Shown: positions 45,319 through 54,200 of the stretch, piece by piece
Layout: the number at the start of each line of letters is the position of its first letter
How positions within the stretch are numbered: the stretch's first letter is position 1
From: Sarcocystis neurona
Lineage: Eukaryota > Apicomplexa > Conoidasida > Eucoccidiorida > Sarcocystidae
Assembly: GCA_000727475.1 (NCBI GenBank)
Contig: KL647289.1
Coordinates: 7,430,629-7,494,628, forward strand
Reading direction: 5' to 3'
DNA length: 64,000 bases
Made by a program: the position numbers and the translations under genes
The notes under the pieces: generated by a model
Told to the model about the DNA's origin: nothing
The model's input: the letters and a program-made list of their open reading frames with translations, nothing else
The model's database searches: none

Positions 45319-45585
45319 TTATCGCACACGCAGAATCACTAGCCGTGCGTAGCGAGGTCCAGGTTCGCTGCTGCTGCTGCTGCTTCTGCAGGACAGATGC
45401 AGCGCTTTGATTTGCTGCTCCATCTCCGGGCAGCATACACGCAGAGAGGCCCCTTGGCTGCTGCTGTTGCTGGTGCACGTGCGACCTATCACATGTGGGG
45501 TGTTGCCGTCGCTCAGCTGCTGCAGCAAGGATGCAACGACGCAGACACACGTGTGCTGCTTCAGCCGCCTCGATATACTCGAGAT
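45319..45585 (-). CDS. CID-like gene, second exon (C-terminal half of the domain)
   Basis: Acceptor GCGACTGCTGCAG; phase 0, matching the upstream exon. The peptide starts ISSISRRLKQHTCVCVVASL, LQQLSDGNTPHVIG, then Ser/Gln sequence with CCPEMEQQIKALHL. In a CTD-interacting domain the last two helices follow a V-I/L helix and have Lys/Arg-rich then hydrophobic L-x-x-W/L patterns; the layout fits, without the usual Trp. The exon end is unclear: possible donors ATAG|GTCGCA or CACAT|GTGATA, otherwise the frame stops at 45319. Confidence 0.4.
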   Translation of the reverse strand: MSSISRRLKQHTCVCVVASLLQQLSDGNTPHVIGRTCTSNSSSQGASLRVCCPEMEQQIKALHLSCRSSSSSSEPGPRYARLVILRVR

Positions 45586-45620
45586 CTGCAGCAGTCGCAG
45601 GAGCAGCAGCAGTGACCTAC

Positions 45621-45899
45621 CATTTTAGAGACGGGGATGAGGAAGGCGTAGAAGCCGACGTCGCCAAAGAGTCTGCTGTGCGAGGGGGGGAGGCGGTGCG
45701 GCTGTGCCGCGCATGCAGCAACGGGTGTGGGGTGGGCAGCAGGCGAGTGCAGCAGGTGATGGAAGAGGTAGAAGATGGAGAGACGAGACACCGGCGCCGC
45801 CTGCGGTCGACGAAACTCCTCCAGCAGCAGCTGCAGCAGCCGCTCGACAGACGTCTTCAAGTGCGGCTGCAGGAAGGCCGCCAGCATTTCGATTGCCGT
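45621..45899 (-). CDS. CID-like (RPR) domain exon, N-terminal half
   Basis: 93 codons, phase 0 at both ends: acceptor TGCTGCTGCTCAG, donor AAAATG|GTAGGT. Peptide: TAIEMLAAFLQPHLKTSVER, LLQLLLEEFRRP, APVSRLSIFYLFHHLLHS, a Pro/Ala/His loop, then FGDVGFYAFLIPVSKM. RL-S-I-F-YL-x-x-x-L-x-S in the middle, after a helix ending in EEFRR, has the layout of CTD-interacting domains (K/RL-x-(F/L)-LYL-x-N/D-x-(V/I)-x-x-(N/S)), which bind phosphorylated RNA polymerase II CTD. The canonical Asn/Asp positions are His here. The frame is open further upstream through a Val/Ala hydrophobic run, so a membrane helix is an alternative. Confidence 0.45.
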
Positions 45900-46850
45900 C
45901 TGAGCAGCAGCAGCAACAGCAACAGCAGTAACAGCAACAGCAGCAACGAGGCACAGAACGAAGAGGATGACGCGCGGGTAAATAGAAGCAGGAGAGCTCT
46001 GTACCAGCATTCAGAAAGGAGGAAAAATGAGAACGCCGCTAACAATATGTGCTGGCAGCAGACGCTGAGACAACCAGCAAAGAAAGAAGCCCGTAGGGTG
46101 TCCGTCTCCTTCGCTGGCAACTGCTACTCCTGTTTTCTCCTCTTTGGCGGCAGCAGCGACTGCAGCAGCAGGCTTAGCGTGTGCGCGGGAGAAAGCAGCA
46201 GCAGCCCAGCAAGACACACGGGCAGGACAGGCACCCAAGAGAGGAAAGCGCAGGGCACACAGTCTCGCTTGGCGTCTTGTCGGGCACATCCCGGCCGTAC
46301 TTTCACCCTTCGGTGTTAGAGAGCAGCAGCAGCCGCAGCAGCCCCGCCGGGTACAGTGGAAGCAGCAGCTGCAGCACGGAGGAAGTCCGTTGCAGCCAGA
46401 ACAGCCGCAGTGGGAGAAAGAATCACCCCAAGGGCAGCTCAGCAGCTGCAGCAGCAGCAGCGGCAAGTGGCAGCGGCAAGTAGCAGCGGCAAGTAGCAGC
46501 GGCAAGTGGCAGCGGCAAGTAGCAGCGGCAAGCAGCAGCGGCAAGCAGCAGCAAGCAACATACCCTCGCGGCAGCACGGCAGAGCAACCGCCCACCACCA
46601 TCGCAGCACCCGCGCCCCCACTGCAGCACCAGCAGCAGCAGCAGGCCGCCAACAGCCCCGATGCGGCAGCAGCGGTAACACAAGACGCAGCAGTAGCAGC
46701 AGAAGAAGATGAGACCTGCCAAACCGGCAGCAGGACACGTCGACCGGCAGCTAGCAGCAGCACCGCACCGAAAAGAAAAGACGATGTCGCAAGCGGGGAA
46801 GAACACGCGCATTCCGCACTGGGCCAAAGTTCACTTCTCTGTCCCTCTCT
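45900..46850. other. Open on both strands, CAG-rich on plus
   Basis: Plus frames at 45900-46319 and 46144-46887 are Gln/Ser/Ala/Lys-rich; minus frames include a segment near 46120-46010 (LSQRLLPAHIVSGVLIF). Contains a 13-nt array. Coding strand not resolved. Confidence 0.3.
46459..46549. repeat. 13-nt minisatellite, seven units
   Basis: agcggcaagtagc units start at 46459 + 13k for k = 0-6 without indels. Plus frames give a 13-residue Gln/Ala/Ser/Lys period, minus a Leu/Ala/Cys period; both strands are open. Confidence 0.95.
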
Positions 46851-46899
46851 CTGCTGTTCACGTTGCTGTACCTATATATACATGTAAATATATCTAACA

Positions 46900-47690
46900 G
46901 GTGCCCACGAGTGTACTCCCTACTTATACAGAAACACCCCTATAGCTATGCTCCATATCAGTTAATAGACACTTCTACACACGTACATACGTAGCTACAT
47001 TTCATACGTATATATGTATATATTATACAATTCTATGGACGAACGTATGTAGCTATACACTATATATATATGACAATTCCATACACGAACGTACGCATCT
47101 ATACTTACACATATATACATAGAAACATATACTACAATTCTATACACATACATATGTACATATATATACATATATATATAGATATACACACAGGTATAAT
47201 CAGGTGGACTGTTAGCACTGCAGATATATATATAGTATCCAGCGCATGCGTTGTATGTGGAAGAAAGCCGTACACCTCTATTTTGTATAATTCCGTATAC
47301 GTAGGCAGCGCAGCTTTACTTCCATGTATATGGATGTATATAGCTACACACATACGTATATATAGAGAGGCAGAATCCTATGCATGCACATATATGTATA
47401 TATACAAACATAGAGAGGCGAAAACCTACACACACATATGTACGTATATTGCTACACACATAGAGAGGCAGAATCCCATACTTCCGTATATATGTATGTA
47501 TATGGTTACACACATGGAGAGGCAGAATCGTACACTTCCGTATGTATACGTGTATAGCTACACACATAGAGAGGCAGAATCCTATACACCCACACATACG
47601 TATGTATGTAGGTACACACGTAGAGAGGCAAAATCCTATATTCCCGCAAATATGTATATATATATACACACATAGAGAGGTCGAATCGGT
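46900..47690. repeat. AT microsatellite and a seven-copy array of about 50-base units
   Basis: agagaggcagaatcc-type words start at 47364, 47412, 47462, 47515, 47568, 47622 and 47674 (spacing 48-54). A plus frame crosses them as degenerate 17-residue repeats (REAESY / ERQNPI types) but is otherwise microsatellite-derived. Confidence 0.8.
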
Positions 47691-48020
47691 GGCAGCTGCA
47701 GATGCCCCGACCGGCGAGCCGAGGAGAGCAATGACATTTTCACAGAGAGGTCTACACAAACGCACGGAAGTACTACACACCTTTCTCGTGAGGAACTCGG
47801 ATTTGTACGTCTACGTCTATTTATCTATCTCTGTGCCCCAGCAGGTGTGTAGCACACGGGAGGTGAGTCACTGTCACGAAAAGGATGAAACAGATGGAAG
47901 TGCGGTGTATCTGCTGCTGTTCCTGCTTCTCCTTCTTCCTTGCTGGTGCTGCGGCTGTCCCGCCAGTGTTTCTGGCCCCGTTGCTGCTGCTTCCGCTGCT
48001 GCTGCGTCTGCTGCTGGTGT

Positions 48021-48090
48021 TTGCGCTGCTGCTAATTCTGCTGCTGCTGCTTGCGCTGCTGCTAATTCTGCTGCTGCTGCTTGCGCTGCT
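48021..48090. repeat. 30-nt repeat, two and a third units
   Basis: ttgcgctgctgctaattctg followed by CTG triplets, at 48021, 48051 and 48081. In the minus frame it reads a ten-residue Ala/Glu/Leu/Gln period. Confidence 0.85.
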
Positions 48091-48257
48091 GCTGCGCCAC
48101 ATGCGTGCTGCTGCTGCGTTGTGAGGTGCTGCTTCTCTGCTCTGCAGCGCTGCGGCGGTTGCTGCTGCCTTTGTTGCTGGTGTTGCTTTCGCTGCTGCGA
48201 CTTGTGGTGCTCGTTCTGCTTCGTGCCTGATTCTTCCCTGCTCGCGCGGGAACGCAC

Positions 48258-49610
48258 CTGCCGATTATCTAGACGCCGCAGCTGATGTTTTATCGAGCGC
48301 TCCGGAAAGATGTCTTCCTCCTCCTCGTCTTCCGTCAACATTCCTGCTACAGCAGCCGCATTGCCGTCGAGGAGAAGCTGCTGCTGCTGCATGTCGCCAG
48401 TCATCGCCGCGGCAGGGCTTCCTGGGTCATCCTCCTGCTGCTGCTCCTTCCCTGCCTCTGCCCACATTTGCTGCTGCTGCTCGCTGTAATGCTGCTGCTG
48501 CTGGTGCTCCCCGTAGTGCTGCTGTTGCTGCTGCAGGTGGCGGCCTGCCGTCGCTGGCGGGGTGGTCGATCCTGACGGTGCTGGAGGCATGGATATGTCT
48601 GCAGCAGCAGCAGCAGAGACCGCCGTGCCGTGCTCCACTGCTACCCATCCCCCTCCGCTCGGCTGCTGCTGTTGCTGCTGCTGCAAGACCAACGGGAGCG
48701 GCCGCTGCGGCGGCTGCCACGAGGCAGACCCCACACTTTGCGGGAGAGAAGAAAACCGGTCCTCCGGTCGGAGGATGCGCGGCTGCTGCTGCAACCCGGC
48801 TGCAAGACTGCTCATGATAGCCGCGGCGGATGGCATCCCTACTCCCGGGGAAACGCTCCAGGCAGGCTGCTGCTGCAGCAGCACCCCGTGTTGGGAGTGT
48901 ACTGCGCTGTCTGTTGCCGGAGCTGCTGCGGACACCCCCGCCATGCTGCTGCCTGCATTGCGAGAAGCAGGAGAAAACGCAAGCGCGGCAGCAGACGCCG
49001 CAGCAGCTCTCCCAGCCTCCCCCCTTCCTCCAGCTGCTGCTGTGCTGGGGGGCTCACCAGGGAAATTTGCTGCCGCAGCCGCTTCTTCAACAACGGGGTC
49101 CCCATCCTCAGATATGGGACTAAAGTCTTCGTTGGCGGCAGCAGGACTCAGACCAGCCACTGCTGCAGTTGCGGCAGCAGGGGCTGCGGCCGCAACAGCG
49201 GGATGCGCTGGACGGGGACGTGCTGTAGCACCAGCAGCAACAGAGGGTGGCGGGACAGAAGAAGCAGGAGCAGCACCGGCAACAAGCGGAGGCGGGGGGG
49301 CAGGGGGCGCAGGAAGAAAGCCAGAGCCTACCGCGGGAAGAGCAGCTGCAGACACTGCCGAAGGTGCGGCTCCGGCAGCAGCAGGGGCGGCCGGAAGCGA
49401 ACCAGCAGCACTGGGCTGCAGGAGCCGGTGTGAGGTCGGCTGCGGCGCTCCTGGTGCTGCTGTCGGATCTGCAGCAAAGCAGGACGAAGGAACAGCAGCA
49501 GCAGCAAGCGCGGCAAAGGGCGGAGCTGCGCCCGCTGCTAAAACGGAACCGACGGATGCAGTGCCCACAGCAGCAGCAGCAGGGGCCTGCACAAGCGAAG
49601 GAGAAGGCAT
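48258..49610 (-). CDS. Ala/Pro/Gln-rich protein, large exon
   Basis: Open from ATG 49610 for about 450 codons to a donor CGGCAG|GTGCGT. N-terminal third is Ala/Pro; then islands NEDFSPISEDGDPVVEEAAA, LQQQPRILRPEDRFSSLPQS, GGGWVAVEHGTAVS, Gln/His tracts, MLTEDEEEEDIFPERSIKHQ and LRRLDN. The islands with acidic Ser/Pro and balanced residues favour this frame. It looks like an intrinsically disordered nuclear-type protein; no domain recognised. The frame also stays open past the donor to 47874 through a 30-nt Ala/Glu repeat. The part above about 49140 overlaps a Gln-rich plus-strand candidate and may not be coding on minus. Confidence 0.45.
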
Positions 49611-49714
49611 TTCTGCTGTTGCTGCTGCTGCTGCTGGACATGCAGCAGTACAAGGCAGCTATGGAGCAGCAGCTGCTGCAACAGCAACGCAGTCAGCGAA
49701 CTTGTCAGCTCTAG
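49247..49714 (+). CDS. Gln-rich coiled-coil exon candidate
   Basis: Plus frame: GQKKQEQHRQQAEAGGQGAQ, ESQSLPREEQLQTLPKVRLR, SAAALLVLLSDLQQSRTKEQ, RQRAELRPLLKRNRRMQCPQ, then Leu tract and DMQQYKAAMEQQLLQQQRSQ, stopping at TAG 49712. Charged heptads support a coiled coil and CAG runs are in the sense orientation. No start codon or acceptor fixed. It shares bases with the minus Ala/Pro frame above 49247. Confidence 0.4.
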   Translation: MAGQKKQEQHRQQAEAGGQGAQEESQSLPREEQLQTLPKVRLRQQQGRPEANQQHWAAGAGVRSAAALLVLLSDLQQSRTKEQQQQQARQRAELRPLLKRNRRMQCPQQQQQGPAQAKEKAFLLLLLLLLDMQQYKAAMEQQLLQQQRSQRTCQL

Positions 49715-49926
49715 CGGCTATACCAGAAGCAGCGGAACTTCACCACCAGCAGCAGCGCCACGGGACTCTCCAGCAGCACACCTGCAACAGGCACGGCTGC
49801 AGCTGCTTCTCCTCCTGCAGCAGAAGCACCAGCTCTCTTCGCAGCACGCCTGCTGCTGCTGCTGCACTGCCTCTGTACAGCAGCAGCGCGACTAAAGGAG
49901 GAAGCGAGGGCAACTTTCCCTAGCAG

Positions 49927-50180
49927 CACGGTTGCTCCGACGCAGGCTGGAGCGGCTGCAGGTGCAGCTCAGAAAAGGAGAGGGAGGCCAGTTGCTGCTG
50001 CAGAGGCACGTGCAGCCGCTGGCGTCGCAGCAGCCGCAGCAGCAGCTCTGCCAAGCGGAACAGCGCAGTCTGCAACAGAAGACGCAACGACCCTGCAGCA
50101 CGCGGCAGCAGCGATGGCCTCGACGCAGCTTCTGCAGCGACCAGACGCAAAATGAGACGTGGAAGAGCTACGAACTGCAG
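49927..50180 (+). CDS. Exon with basic coiled coil, probably follows the 49.2-49.7 kb exon
   Basis: Acceptor GGGCAACTTTCCCTAGCAG and donor GAACTGCAG|GTGAGG. Peptide: RLLRRRLERLQVQLRKGEGG, LLLQRHVQPLASQQPQQQLC, QAEQRSLQQKTQRPCSTRQQ, RWPRRSFCSDQTQNETWKSY, ELQ. Strong donor and heptad pattern give fair confidence in the strand. Downstream exons were not found before the AT block at 50260. Confidence 0.45.
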
Positions 50181-50798
50181 GTGAGGAAAACAAGGTCTCA
50201 CTCCACAGGGAACGTGGGGGAAAGCCCCATGCATGTATACCTCCAAGCATAGGCCCATGCATATGTGCATATATATATATATATAGGCCTGGGTTACTAC
50301 GTGCATAGGGAGACAGGAGAAGAGAGAAGTGTGCCGAGAAGAGAGAGACGGGGCAGAGATGGGGTGGACAGTAAAAAAAGAAAAAGAACTCAAGGCGAAG
50401 TACACACGGAGGACTTACGAAGTGGTGCGCGAGGGTCGAGACTGCAGGAAGCCATATGAAACATCCCGGGCGGCAGGCACCTCTTCCCGTATTACTAGTG
50501 CCGCACAGAGATATAACTTCACACAGACCTGTGTACGTGTTTGTACACATACCTATGATACCTGTGTGCTTGTCTGGATATACATATATATACATATATA
50601 CGTAAGTGTGTGAGTTCAGGTGTGTGCCACAAACAAAAACGTATGTATATACATATGTGTGTACCGGTGTTTCAGTAAATTCGTATGTAGGCGTGCAGAC
50701 GCATACTCGCGCATGAGAGGAGCTACGGACCTGTGTTCGACGACTCATCAAGAAAGGCGCGGGCTTCGTAGCTGTCGAAGCATACCAGAAATAGAGCA

Positions 50799-51218
50799 GT
50801 GGAATTGATGGCGTGGGAAGGTGAACGGGGAAATAAAAGAGAAGCAGAAAGAACGAGAAAGGGACAGTCTTTTTCCCGCAGAGGCGCGGTGGCACACGCT
50901 TCCATCGACGCGTATTTCCTTTTGTCGAGTGAACGGTGGCAGAAGTGGCCGGTCTGGGATGTCTACGGAGAAGCGGATTATTTCCTCGAGGAAAACGGAT
51001 GTAAACAAGAAGTAACCTTGCTACGGCTCTCGAAAAAAAGGTGCGTGCCGACGAAGCAGGAAGGGAAACTTCTCAGAGTTCAGTTAGAGGCGGTGGACGA
51101 GAGGCGGAAGAAGCTAGTGAGGAATTCAGCAGCCACACAAAAGGAAATTTCAATTTACGTCTTTCCGCAGAGAAGTTCTCGTATGAACAGCATGGTATAC
51201 AGGAAAGGTCCCACTTAA
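50799..51218 (+). CDS. Possible small open gene, unknown protein
   Basis: 139-codon frame with a stop at about 51218: basic start (ERGNKREAERTRKG), then SIDAYFLLSSERWQKWPVWD, VYGEADYFLEENGCKQEVTL, LRLSKKRCVPTKQEGKLLRV and QLEAVDERRKKLV. Composition is balanced and not repeat-derived, with three Trp. The minus strand is also open over 50748-51008. No homologue recalled. Confidence 0.3.
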   Translation: MELMAWEGERGNKREAERTRKGQSFSRRGAVAHASIDAYFLLSSERWQKWPVWDVYGEADYFLEENGCKQEVTLLRLSKKRCVPTKQEGKLLRVQLEAVDERRKKLVRNSAATQKEISIYVFPQRSSRMNSMVYRKGPT

Positions 51219-51299
51219 CTGTTGGCGCAGGAGTGTATTTTTTTACTGGACGAGAGGGGGCCGGTTTCGAACACCGGACGACGAGCTGTGAAAAAGAGA

Positions 51300-54200
51300 G
51301 AGGGCGGATATAGGGAGGGAGAAAAGAAAGCCGGCTACGACGCGACGGCGTGAGAGCAGCAGTCAGAGCAGCTCTCGCTCGCTTGTCCCCCTAGGTAACT
51401 GAGAAATACACCATCCCTCCGGTGAAAAGAAGTCTCGCGGCGCCGGCCGATGAACCGCCCGACGAAAAAAGAGCAGGAGCTAACGACGCTTGACACGGCG
51501 GAAAGTCAAACCGAGTACCCTGACGTCAGTGCGACGGTCCCGGGGAAGCAAAAAAAGCTGCACGAAAGAAACGCTGGCAAAAACGTGGAACTCTTCCTTT
51601 AAGAAACACCACCCCTGTGTAACAAGGGAGTGCAGAAGAAGACACTCTCGCCTTATCTCCCTCTCGTGTCCATCCCGGCGCCGTCACACGCGTCTCCCGT
51701 GTTCGCATGCGGCCCTTCGACGCGTCCTCCTACAAATCTTCTTCCGTGTTAAACACATAACTATACATATATATATATATGCATATATGTAGGACACAGA
51801 TATAGAGACACGTATGTGTACGTGTGTGTGTGTGTCTATACACATACGTGATATTACCATGCATGCATCTGAATATGGAATATGTGCACACATGTGAGAA
51901 TAAATCTCACTATATATATATGTAAATCTATGCTGTTGTTCGAATGCAAAAAAAGAAAAGTCTGCATTAATTGTTATGTACGCATTTGTGCTGATGGGTA
52001 CACATACGTGTCTGAATACATACAGGTATTTGTAGATACATATATCTGCATACATACATATAATATATATATATATGTATGTATTTATGTATATACTCTA
52101 GATAAGCGACTCTGGGTAGAGGAAGGTGCGTTAGGATGCGGTAACACAGCCCTATATCTGCACAGTTCCGCATAAGCCTGTGCCTGTACACGCATCCATA
52201 TGCAAATCTGTAGATACGTATCTGCGTTGAATATCTGTGTATCTACATAGTTTGTAGACGTCTCACATCCATTTATCTATGGAGAGAAGTATATATATAT
52301 GTATAAGTAGATAGATACATACATACATAGACACATAGACAGGTAGACACATGTACTAAGAGGTAGACCCGCCAAGTGGTTCGCTTTCAGAACCGCATGT
52401 CGGTTGGTGTGACTGTATCGCCATCCACCAGATGGCAGCATTTTTTAGCAGAAGTCTGGGTGTCTGCAAAAGGGAGGAGGATCTTGATCGGCAGTTGAAG
52501 CTTGCAGGGATACCCCCTCTTTTTCCTTTATGCGTTATATAGTCTTGATGACAGGTGCTGTGAGTTAATCCACAAATTATAGTTTTTTCACTTTGAAGTA
52601 CCTGACACGTACTGAAAGCGCAGAAGCCTGTGTCTACGCCTTGCTGACTAAAGATATATATATGTCTAGGTATGTATTTACGTGCGTAAGGTGGTCTCTA
52701 CTGTAGACACAAATGTGTAGCTGTTGTTGTAAGTGTGCGTAAACGGGTTTACACTATAGATATACATATATATACATATACGTGTATGTACGTCCGTAAG
52801 TTGTGTTACATGTGCATGTATAGTATAAGTTAATACATGATATACATACATGTATATATTTGTACAGCTGTGTGTGTAATGTGACTAATCACATATATAC
52901 GTATATGTGTGTGTGTATATATATATATATGCATGTCGTTCGGTGTGGCCTGTATACGTATATACATGTGAACGACTACACTTACGACAAATATAAAGAC
53001 ATAGGTCTCTGGCTTAGAAGGCCTTGCCCATCTGTGTAACCGTTAGCAGAGGAAGACTTTTACATTCGCAGTGTTCTGGTGACAGTGATGTTTTCGGAAT
53101 TCACCAGGAGGAGGAACATCAGTTCGATTCAGGAGTAACGTGACACTTAGGTGTCGGCTTTTGTCCTGACTACTCGCACTATGGCAACGGCGTTATTTCG
53201 TGCGTCAGCCAAGTCATGCTGTCGCAAGGAAATCTACGAGCCACAGCGTAGTTTCTATCGTGTTCTTTTTCCACACGCCTCTTAGCAACAGTATGACACA
53301 GCGCGAATTGTATCTAGGTGACCGTCTACAGAGGTAGGAGGAGAGAGACGGAACTGTGTACAACAAATACAATCACGAACAAATCTGCTTCTCTATATGG
53401 ACTCATATATAGCTTTTTCCTGGAAAGGTACCTGGATACACGGAAGAAGGCAGAGATAGGTAGGGTAGGAGCGTAGACACGAAAAGACAGATACCTCCAG
53501 CACGTACGTAAATTTTAGAAAGCAGTAGCAAGGTAAACGCTGCATCCTGCCTGGGTGCACCTACCTAAGTAAGTATGTGACACAGCAGAGGAATGGTGTG
53601 TACGTAGACGGATGAAGAAGTAGAGAGAGGACGAACACAGAATCATGACGCAAGACATCTACAACATGTACGCGTACGTAACAGAGCAGCGGGGAAGAAA
53701 AGTGGTGTCTAGTCTCTCTGTAAACGTAGATACAAATATCAAATGAGCCACAAGGACTTGGTATGTACGCAGAGAGGAAACACCAGAGATGTGCTGCTAA
53801 TACAATTTATACGCGTATATCTTTACTATGAGATCTGTCTAAGGACGGAAATTCCCCTCACCGTAGCTACGCTCCAGCCTTAGCACCATAAAATTTTCCC
53901 GTACATGCAATGCGTACCCCGACAAGCAGTCTCGCGCACATGTAGACTAAAGTGTTGTTGATGAAGGCGGGCGCGACATCGTCCCTTTTTTCTTTCTTTC
54001 TCGTCACAATAGAGGAAAGAAGCGTATATATATGCCAACCCACTCTTTTTTCGTGTAGAAACATAGTAGGCGCGCGACTACGCGTATACATATATTTGGA
54101 CGTATACATACTCAGTGCGTTGTAATAATGCTCTGCAACGTTTATGTAGAAAAAAAGGTTTTCCATACTTATTTGCTTGATGTTAGGCGTATGATGATAT

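Noticed and set aside
51262..51290. tRNA T-arm-like hairpin CCGGT-TTCGAAC-ACCGG
   Set aside because: Stem and loop fit, but the conserved G53-C61 pair is T-A, and no matching acceptor strand, D-arm or anticodon arm lies upstream.
52365..52440. gccaagtggtt resembling a tRNA D-loop
   Set aside because: No TTCGA-type T-loop or closing acceptor stem follows at the right distance.
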